From the NCBI GenBank assembly GCA_964476245.1, contig CAYYYW010000021.1, positions 1-16,910 on the forward strand: 16,910 nucleotides of DNA, given 5' to 3'. Positions 11,950 through 16,910 of this stretch are shown in pieces. The notes under the pieces are model-generated. The model was given only the letters and a program-made list of their open reading frames with translations, was not told the DNA's origin and made no database searches. The position numbers and the translations under genes are program-made. How positions within the stretch are numbered: position 1 is the stretch's first letter; every line of letters starts with the position of its first letter. The stretch is from CAYYYW01 sp964476245 (GTDB taxonomy: Bacteria > Patescibacteriota > Microgenomatia > UBA1406 > HO2-37-13b).

Positions 11950-13336
11950 GAAATTTATCAATAGAACGAGTGAATTAATTTTTTTAGATAAGGAATTTTC
12001 TGCAAAAAAATCATCATTTATCATTATTTACGGTAAGCGTCGTATCGGGAAAACCGAACTAATAAAAGAAAGCGCCAAAAATAAAAAATTACTTTATTTT
12101 TTGGGCCGGCAGGTTAATAATAAAGACAATCTTGAGCAAATATCGCGGATATGTTCAGTTTTTTTTAATGAACTAATACTTACTGGTCAACCCTTTCTTA
12201 ACTGGGACCAATTTTTTTCATATCTTATTTCGCATTTAACTGAAAATACTTTTATAGTATTTGATGAATATCCGTATTTTGTATCTTCTCAATCAGGTTT
12301 AAGCACGATTTTCCAAAAATGGTGGGATGAATCGCTAAAAAAAGTACCTTTTTGCAAATTAATAGTTTGCGGATCAAGTTTTGGCATGATGATAGAAGAA
12401 ACACTTTCAGAAAAAGCTCCGCTTTATGGAAGAAGAACAGGGCAGATTCATGTAAAACCGCTGGAATTTTATAACTCTTGGCAGTTTTTTCCAAATTTAT
12501 CTTTCTCGCAGTTTTTAGAATTTTATTCGGTGACTGGCGGCAACCCAGAATATCTTACTCGTTTTTCAACGTACAAGACTGTAAATGAAGCAATAAAGCA
12601 AGAAGTTTTCAGTACCCACTCCCCTCTTTATGAAGAGATAGATTTTTTACTTAAAGAAGAGCTTCGTGAGCCAAAAAATTACTACAGTATTTTAAAGTCC
12701 TTGGCTCTGAAAAGAAATAAAATCAGCGATCTTATAGAGCAAACAGGTATAGAAAAAAGCTCGCTTCATACATATCTTTATTATTTAGAAAATCTAGGTT
12801 TAATAGAAAAAGAAGTTACCGTTACTGAACCTCGTCCGGAAAAATCAAGAAAAGGAATTTATAGAATCAAGGATCAATTTGTTAATTTTTGGTTTCAGTT
12901 TGTTCTTCCTTATAGACGTGAAATAGAAATAGGAGAACTAAATTTTTTAATGAAAAGAATGAAAGATCAGCTGCCCAAAATAATCCAGGAGAATTATCAA
13001 AGAATCGCACCTGAAATAATTGCCAAATATTTTAATATAATCGGGCCGATTGAACGGGCAGGACGCTATTGGAATAATGAGTATGAAATAGACAATATTG
13101 GGTTTAACGAGAGCACTAAAGAAATATTTTTTGTTGAATGCAAATGGTCGCGTAAATTGATCGGTATCAATATTTTAGAAGAATTAATTTCAAAGGCGCG
13201 AACAATTGATTGGAATAAAGAAAATCGAAAAGAAAAATACATTTTGTTATCTAAATCCGGATTCACTCAAGGACTTATAAAAGCATCAAAAAAAGATAGT
13301 AATATTTTCCTCATTCACGAAGACAAACTTATTTAA
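11948..13336 (+). CDS. AAA-type ATPase with C-terminal DUF234 / PD-(D/E)XK-like domain
   Basis: A 462-residue protein of the archaeal-type ATPase_2 plus DUF234 family. The Walker A motif GKRRIGKT is at 29-36 and Walker B FIVFDEYPYF has Asp106 and Glu107. A sensor-like VCGSSFGMM (140-148) and GRRTG (161-165) follow. A winged-helix part (about 243-290: ILKSLALKRNKISDLIEQTG, then YLYYLENLGLI) precedes the C-terminal domain. There, EID (380-382) and VECKW (396-400; Glu397 and Lys399) form a PD-(D/E)XK-like nuclease pattern. The cellular role of this family is not established; its place beside two toxin-antitoxin modules hints at defence or mobile-element biology. Confidence 0.88.
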   Translation: MKFINRTSELIFLDKEFSAKKSSFIIIYGKRRIGKTELIKESAKNKKLLYFLGRQVNNKDNLEQISRICSVFFNELILTGQPFLNWDQFFSYLISHLTENTFIVFDEYPYFVSSQSGLSTIFQKWWDESLKKVPFCKLIVCGSSFGMMIEETLSEKAPLYGRRTGQIHVKPLEFYNSWQFFPNLSFSQFLEFYSVTGGNPEYLTRFSTYKTVNEAIKQEVFSTHSPLYEEIDFLLKEELREPKNYYSILKSLALKRNKISDLIEQTGIEKSSLHTYLYYLENLGLIEKEVTVTEPRPEKSRKGIYRIKDQFVNFWFQFVLPYRREIEIGELNFLMKRMKDQLPKIIQENYQRIAPEIIAKYFNIIGPIERAGRYWNNEYEIDNIGFNESTKEIFFVECKWSRKLIGINILEELISKARTIDWNKENRKEKYILLSKSGFTQGLIKASKKDSNIFLIHEDKLI

Positions 13337-13351
13337 TTATGAACTTAGATT

Positions 13352-13373
13352 AAACCGCCGCGGTTTGAGAAGT
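13352..13373. repeat. Small dyad and 15-mer shared with 9047-9061
   Basis: aaaccgc-c-gcggttt (13352-13366) is a near-perfect palindrome. The overlapping cgcggtttgagaagt (13359-13373) is identical to 9047-9061. The two copies bracket the accessory island holding the HEPN/MNT, AbiE and ATPase genes. Confidence 0.5.
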
Positions 13374-13400
13374 ATGCGGATTTAATATTATGAAAATAAT

Positions 13401-13409
13401 TGGTATACT
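13401..13409 (+). promoter_or_regulatory. Extended -10 promoter of hddA
   Basis: TG-G-TATACT (TATACT at 13404-13409) is an extended -10 element 46 bases before the hddA ATG. No clear -35 box. Confidence 0.45.
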
Positions 13410-13454
13410 TTGATGATTTTAGGAGTTTATTTTTTGTTTAGAGAAAAAATTTAA

Positions 13455-14516
13455 ATGATAAGAACAAAAACATTTATTAAAAAGCTTCCCGATTATACTC
13501 AAAGAGAAAGAGCCACGATTATTACCCAGACTCCGATGAGGATAACGTTGGCCGGTGGTGGAACCGATGTTTTATGGTACAGTCGGTTAAGAGGCGGCGC
13601 CTGGATAAGCGGAGCGATTAATAAATTTGTATTTATTTTTTTAAACAAAACGGAAGATCCTAAGCTTATAAAAGCATCCCACGGATTTGAAGCGACGATG
13701 AGTTACGATTATAAAGATATTAAGAACCCAATCATCAGGGAATGTTTGCGTTTGACCAAAGTGACAAAAGGAGTAGAAATTTCCACCGCGGCTGATGCCT
13801 CGGCTAAATCGGGATTAGGTGGATCCGGTGCTTTTGAAGTTGGATTACTTCATGCTCTTTATGTGTATAAACGCGAACCGGTATCCCAGCTTAAATTAGG
13901 TGAGGAGGCTTGTTATGTTGAGATTGATAGGTTAAAAAAACCAGTCGGTCCCCAAGATCAATACATAGCCGCTTTAGGGGGGATAAATTACTTCGAAATC
14001 AGCAAGCAAGGAGAGATAATGATTGAGTCACTAAATTTATCTCTTCATACCGTGGCAAAATTGGAGAGCAACCTTCTTTTTTTTAGAACAGGTATTCAGC
14101 GAGATGCGGAAAGTGTCCTGGCTGATGAAAAAAAGAAAGCTGAAGAGAAAAACATTCATTCAGAAAAACTTATTAAAGCATTAGATGATATTAAAGCTTT
14201 GGGACAGGAGGTCAAAAAATATCTTTTAAAGGGGCACGTTGATGATTTTGGTAGAAGTCTTCATGAACATTGGCTTATCAAAAAACGATTGTCTTCAAAA
14301 GTTTCTAGTCCTCAAATCGATACTTGGTATGAGGAAGCAAGAAAAGCTGGTGCGTTAGGGGGTAAAATTATGGGAGCGGGCGGCGGCGGTTGGTTTGTTT
14401 TCTATGTCAATAAAAATAGAGCCCGTTTTAGAGAAAGAATGGCCAAGATTGGACTTGATGAAAGGCGGGTTCGTTTTGATTGGGAAGGCACAAAGTTATT
14501 AGTTAATTTATCTTAA
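13455..14516 (+). CDS. hddA: D-glycero-D-manno-heptose 7-phosphate kinase (GHMP family)
   Basis: A 353-residue GHMP sugar kinase. TPMRITLAGGGTD (26-38) is the typical start of the HddA/FKP-like group. SAKSGLGGSGAFEVG (116-130) is the ATP-binding motif. GPQDQY (165-170) is characteristic of these sugar kinases, and GGKIMGAGGGGWFVFY (302-317) is the C-terminal motif. HddA phosphorylates the anomeric carbon of heptose 7-phosphate to the 1,7-bisphosphate in GDP-heptose synthesis. About 20 residues precede the usual N-terminus; the start at 13455 is the furthest plausible one, and no Shine-Dalgarno site decides it. It is followed by an octamer array and gmhA. Confidence 0.9.
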   Translation: MIRTKTFIKKLPDYTQRERATIITQTPMRITLAGGGTDVLWYSRLRGGAWISGAINKFVFIFLNKTEDPKLIKASHGFEATMSYDYKDIKNPIIRECLRLTKVTKGVEISTAADASAKSGLGGSGAFEVGLLHALYVYKREPVSQLKLGEEACYVEIDRLKKPVGPQDQYIAALGGINYFEISKQGEIMIESLNLSLHTVAKLESNLLFFRTGIQRDAESVLADEKKKAEEKNIHSEKLIKALDDIKALGQEVKKYLLKGHVDDFGRSLHEHWLIKKRLSSKVSSPQIDTWYEEARKAGALGGKIMGAGGGGWFVFYVNKNRARFRERMAKIGLDERRVRFDWEGTKLLVNLS

Positions 14517-14519
14517 TAC

Positions 14520-14599
14520 GATTAAAAGTTTAAAAGTTAGAACGTGAAAACGTGTGAAAGTGTGAACGTGAGAACGTGTGAACGTTTAAATGTTTTAAC
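14520..14599. repeat. Octamer array between hddA and gmhA (10 units)
   Basis: Ten consecutive 8-bp units beginning gattaaaa, gtttaaaa, gttagaac, gtgaaaac, gtgtgaaa, with consensus near gtntgaac. It fills almost the whole gap between the hddA stop and the gmhA ribosome-binding site. Confidence 0.85.
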
Positions 14600-14614
14600 G
14601 AAAGAAAGGAAACT

Positions 14615-15202
14615 ATGTCAGATAAATATATTAACAATTACTTAAAAGGGGCGGTTGAGATTATTCAAAAATTGAATCGTCAGGAGATTGAGAGAACTAT
14701 TAAGCTGCTTTTAAAAGTTAAGAAAAGCAAAGGAAGGCTTTTTTTAATTGGGGTTGGGGGAGGAGCGGCCAATTGTTCCCACGCGGTTAATGATTTTAGA
14801 AAAATCTGCAATATTGAAACTTATACACCAGTAGATAATGTGTCTGAACTGACCGCCAGGACTAACGATGACGGATGGGAAACGATATTTGTAAATTGGT
14901 TAAAAGGAAGCCGTCTGACAAAAAAAGACGCCGTTATGGTTTTTTCTGTCGGTGGAGGCAATTTGGAAAAAAACATTAGCAGCAATATTGTTATGGCCCT
15001 TAAATACGCCAAAAAAATTGGTTCAACAATTCTTGGTATTGTTAGTCGTGATGGTGGATATACTAAAAAATTAGCAGATTCTTGTATTTTAGTACCGGTG
15101 GTGGCTGATGATAAAATTACACCCTACGCCGAAGCTTTTCAGGCAGTGATATGGCACGCAATTGTGTTTCATCCGAGATTAAGAAGCATTAAGCCTTATT
15201 AA
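14615..15202 (+). CDS. gmhA: Phosphoheptose isomerase (sedoheptulose 7-phosphate isomerase, SIS domain)
   Basis: A 195-residue SIS-domain protein of normal GmhA length. GmhA converts sedoheptulose 7-phosphate to D-glycero-D-manno-heptose 7-phosphate in the cytosol. LFLIGVGGGAANCSHAVNDF (43-62) is the sugar-phosphate loop and metal region. ELTARTNDDGWETIF and VMVFSVGGGNLEKN correspond to the usual nDyGye and iStSGnS segments, although the latter is VGGG rather than SGNS. AFQAVIWHAIV keeps the catalytic His. The E. coli Glu65 position appears to be Asp. An AAGGAAA site precedes the ATG at 14615. It is the second gene after hddA, separated from it by the octamer array. Confidence 0.88.
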   Translation: MSDKYINNYLKGAVEIIQKLNRQEIERTIKLLLKVKKSKGRLFLIGVGGGAANCSHAVNDFRKICNIETYTPVDNVSELTARTNDDGWETIFVNWLKGSRLTKKDAVMVFSVGGGNLEKNISSNIVMALKYAKKIGSTILGIVSRDGGYTKKLADSCILVPVVADDKITPYAEAFQAVIWHAIVFHPRLRSIKPY

Positions 15203-15205
15203 ATC

Positions 15206-15309
15206 GTTATGACGTTAGAAGGTTTGAACGTTTAAACGTTTGAACGTATGAATGTTAGAAGGTTTGAATGTTGGAATGTTAGAACGTTTGAACGTGTGAA
15301 AGTGTGAAC
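15206..15309. repeat. Octamer array between gmhA and hddC (13 units), entering hddC
   Basis: Thirteen consecutive 8-bp units beginning gttatgac, gttagaag, gtttgaac, gtttaaac, gtttgaac. The array starts 3 bases after the gmhA stop and runs into the 3' end of the convergent hddC gene, where it encodes the last residues (about SHVQTF) and the stop at 15279-15281. Confidence 0.88.
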
Positions 15310-16010
15310 GTTCTTTTTGCTGTTTTTAGTTTTTTTAGGTTGCCAATGTCGACAAAATAACCGGACGAAGGGTAAACAAAAATCGGTTTACCAGCGGCTA
15401 AAATTTTTGGGAAAATATCTTTACCAAAATCAGAAGGTTTATCTTTCGGAATAAAATCAAAAATCTCCGGTTCAAAAATATAAAAAGAACCATTAGCCCA
15501 AACAAAATCGCTCCTCAAGTCTTGCGGTTTTGGTCGTTCAATAAACTTCTCCACTCTCCCCTCTTTATTAAAAACAACCATGCTTTTTGGATCGGGACCA
15601 AATCGTTTGTAAACATTTATTGTGACAAAAGCCTTTTTCTTTTTATGTTGTTTTATCATTTCTTTGATATTTAATTCTCTTAAAATATCTCCATAAGTAA
15701 CAATAAAGGCATTGTTGATATATTTTTTAGCAAAAGTAATTGCTCCGGCTGTTCCCATTGGAACATTTTCTTTTTCAAAAGTATAAGTGATTCTTATTCC
15801 AAATTTTGAACCGTCGCCAAAATATAAAGTGATAACGTGTGAAAGGTAGCAAAGTGAGAAAAGGAAATCTATAATATCATATTTTTTGAAGAGATTAACT
15901 ATATGTTCAAGAATCGGCTTCCCGGCAACTTCAATCATTGGCTTAGGAATGATATCGGTTAACGGTCGAAGTCTCTCCCCTTTTCCACCGGCCACAATTA
16001 TTGCTTTCAT
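15279..16010 (-). CDS. hddC: Heptose-1-phosphate nucleotidyltransferase (HddC-like)
   Basis: A 243-residue sugar-phosphate nucleotidyltransferase. The N-terminal signature MKAIIVAGGKGERLRPLTDIIPKPMIEVAGKP has the GxGxRLxPLT loop and the PKPM lysine. FIVTYGDIL holds the metal-binding Asp, and VWANGSFYIF and SGYFVDIG follow. Specificity as a guanylyltransferase for D-glycero-D-manno-heptose 1-phosphate is inferred from hddA, gmhA and gmhB around it. The last residues TLSHVQTF come from the octamer array, which also provides the stop. An octamer-like stretch (15829-15861) occurs inside the gene over the CYLSHVI segment. Third gene of the minus-strand set after gmhB and the four-helix-bundle gene. 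Confidence 0.88.
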   Translation of the reverse strand: MKAIIVAGGKGERLRPLTDIIPKPMIEVAGKPILEHIVNLFKKYDIIDFLFSLCYLSHVITLYFGDGSKFGIRITYTFEKENVPMGTAGAITFAKKYINNAFIVTYGDILRELNIKEMIKQHKKKKAFVTINVYKRFGPDPKSMVVFNKEGRVEKFIERPKPQDLRSDFVWANGSFYIFEPEIFDFIPKDKPSDFGKDIFPKILAAGKPIFVYPSSGYFVDIGNLKKLKTAKRTFTLSHVQTF

Positions 16011-16016
16011 AAATAC

Positions 16017-16087
16017 GTGTGAACGTTAGAACGTGTGAACGTATAAATGTACAAAAGTATAAATGTAAAAAGTATGAATGTTGGTCA
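16017..16087. repeat. Octamer array between the four-helix-bundle gene and hddC (9 units)
   Basis: Units gtgtgaac, gttagaac, gtgtgaac, gtataaat, gtacaaaa, gtataaat, then a 7-bp unit, gtatgaat and gttggtca. The final unit holds the TGA stop of the four-helix-bundle gene (complement of tca at 16085-16087). The array ends 6 bases before the hddC start region. Confidence 0.82.
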
Positions 16088-16447
16088 ACGTTTTAAAGAT
16101 TTAATCAAATTCATAATCATGCCAGAAATTTTTCGGCACTTAGTATCGATAATAATATAATCATTACCGCAAAGGTACTCTAATTTTAGGGCAATGTAAG
16201 CTTGGGTTCTTAATTCTCCGCATGATCCTTTAGCAATAAATAGGGACCTTATAAATTCTGGTTTTGTTCCCTTTTCAAAACCTTCAGCGATATTAGATGG
16301 GATTGATACAGCTGATCTTTGCATCTGGTTTTTTAATCCAAAGTCGTTAGAAAATTTTCTATTCTTATTTATCATCTGATATATAGTTGTTACTAAGTTT
16401 ATTGATTCCTGCCAAGCTATTATTTCTTCGATCTTTTTAAAAAGCAT
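16085..16447 (-). CDS. Four-helix-bundle protein (23S rRNA intervening-sequence protein family)
   Basis: A 120-residue helical protein of the four-helix-bundle / S23 ribosomal family often encoded in 23S rRNA intervening sequences and scattered through CPR genomes. IIAWQESINLVTTIYQMI, then FGLKNQMQRSAVSIPSNIAEGFEKGT, is the family signature. SLFIAKGSCGELRTQAYIALKLEYL follows. The length is normal. It overlaps the gmhB 3' end by 11 bases and stands between two heptose genes without an obvious link to them. Its function is unknown; it looks like an inserted accessory gene. Confidence 0.9.
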   Translation of the reverse strand: MLFKKIEEIIAWQESINLVTTIYQMINKNRKFSNDFGLKNQMQRSAVSIPSNIAEGFEKGTKPEFIRSLFIAKGSCGELRTQAYIALKLEYLCGNDYIIIDTKCRKISGMIMNLIKSLKR

Positions 16448-16910
16448 ATACGTTTGAACGTGCGAACGTTTGAACGTGCGAACGTTTGAACGTTTTCACG
16501 ATTGTTTGTGCTTCGCGTAGATTTTTTACTAAATAGTTGGGTTTTATTCCTTGAAGTTTTTGTTCAACAATTCTTAAATATTCAGTTTCCAGAAGATTGG
16601 CAATTAATATCGTTTTACATCCCGCTCGATGTCCGGCAATAACATCATTAACTCCATCCCCTATCATCCAGGATTTTTTTAAATCTATATTATGATCTTT
16701 TGCCGCCTGAAGAATTAAACCAGCTTCCGGTTTTCGGCAATCACACTTTTTTTCATATTGTTTTAATTTGGCGAAAGGATGATGAAAACAATAATAATCT
16801 CCGTCCAGTTTGATGCCTTCTTTTTTTAATCGTTGCAACATTATACTTCTTACTTTCTCAAAATTAGTTTTGCTGATTCTTTTTAGTCCAATGTCCGGCT
16901 GGTTTGAGAT
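16437..16910 (-). CDS. gmhB: D-glycero-D-manno-heptose 1,7-bisphosphate phosphatase (HAD family), 5' end outside the window
   Basis: The frame is open to the right edge, so the ATG at 16841 is internal and the catalytic N-terminus (DxDGT) lies outside. Upstream codons read SNQPDIG, HAD motif II, as in GmhB. YYCFHHPFAKL and KKCDCRKPEAGLI carry the Cys/His zinc site characteristic of GmhB, and MIGDGVNDVIAGHRAGCKTILI is HAD motif III/IV. GmhB removes the 7-phosphate from heptose 1,7-bisphosphate. After KTFKR the last residues (SHVQTFARSNVYAF) are translated octamer repeat and start-codon sequence of the next gene. The stop lies inside that gene. Confidence 0.92.
   Translation of the reverse strand: MSNQPDIGLKRISKTNFEKVRSIMLQRLKKEGIKLDGDYYCFHHPFAKLKQYEKKCDCRKPEAGLILQAAKDHNIDLKKSWMIGDGVNDVIAGHRAGCKTILIANLLETEYLRIVEQKLQGIKPNYLVKNLREAQTIVKTFKRSHVQTFARSNVYAF
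16451..16496. repeat. Octamer array inside the gmhB 3' end (alternating 16-bp higher-order unit)
   Basis: Five full units alternate cgtttgaa and cgtgcgaa, followed by a partial cgtttt. It is the most regular array in the window and lies wholly within the gmhB reading frame, encoding about SHVQTFARSNV. Confidence 0.88.

Noticed and set aside
14520..16496. CRISPR array made by the gaacgt repeats
   Set aside because: The units are contiguous degenerate octamers without spacers of regular length, and no cas gene is nearby.

Overview
The window looks like a Candidate Phyla Radiation (Patescibacteria, Microgenomates-like) genome. This is an inference from several things seen together: an AT-rich background, short and often overlapping genes, tRNA genes without an encoded CCA end, an archaeal-type S-adenosylmethionine synthetase, a Mur ligase whose N-terminal domain is a membrane region, many small toxin-antitoxin modules, and many GC-rich palindromic repeats that contrast with the AT-rich genes. 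No rRNA or ribosomal protein is present to settle the taxon.

Layout. 1-3330 (minus strand): adenosine-specific kinase family protein, alpha/beta hydrolase, membrane-anchored MurF-like ligase, and the start of a DegT/DnrJ aminotransferase that leaves the window. 3337-3995: tRNA-Gly, tRNA-Trp and tRNA-Arg (all minus), a broken 3' copy of the tRNA-Gly, a 34-residue membrane protein and two large hairpins. 4064-5242: archaeal-type AdoMet synthetase. 5243-5808: palindrome-rich spacer with a gene remnant and the promoter of the sugar operon. 5809-8591: GDP-mannose-4,6-dehydratase-type enzyme and RmlD-type reductase (plus), facing an RmlC-type 3,5-epimerase (minus). 8722-13336: accessory island with a decayed AbiEii-type module, a HEPN/MNT pair, a small DMT-type transporter, an AbiEi/AbiEii pair flanked by two remnants of a sugar epimerase/dehydratase, and an AAA ATPase with a nuclease-like C-terminus. 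13455-16910: heptose kinase and phosphoheptose isomerase (plus) converging on heptose-phosphate nucleotidyltransferase, a four-helix-bundle protein and heptose-bisphosphate phosphatase (minus).

Working hypothesis: the sugar genes on both sides of the island together form a GDP-heptose to GDP-6-deoxyheptose pathway. GmhA, HddA, GmhB and HddC would make GDP-D-glycero-D-manno-heptose. The 4,6-dehydratase, 3,5-epimerase and 4-reductase would convert it to a 6-deoxyheptose for a surface glycan. The aminotransferase and the small transporter may modify or flip related lipid-linked sugars.

The least ordinary signals are repeats that have become part of genes. A 60-bp palindromic element sits in frame in the epimerase gene between 5-bp direct repeats. 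A GC-rich multi-hairpin block sits in frame in the Mur ligase gene. Arrays with an 8-bp period lie at boundaries of the sugar genes and encode the C-termini or stop codons of four of them, so two unrelated proteins carry the same SHVQTF peptide at or near their ends. A 20-bp dyad, TGTATCG-N6-CGATACA, occurs both over the Mur ligase start codon and upstream of the sugar operon.
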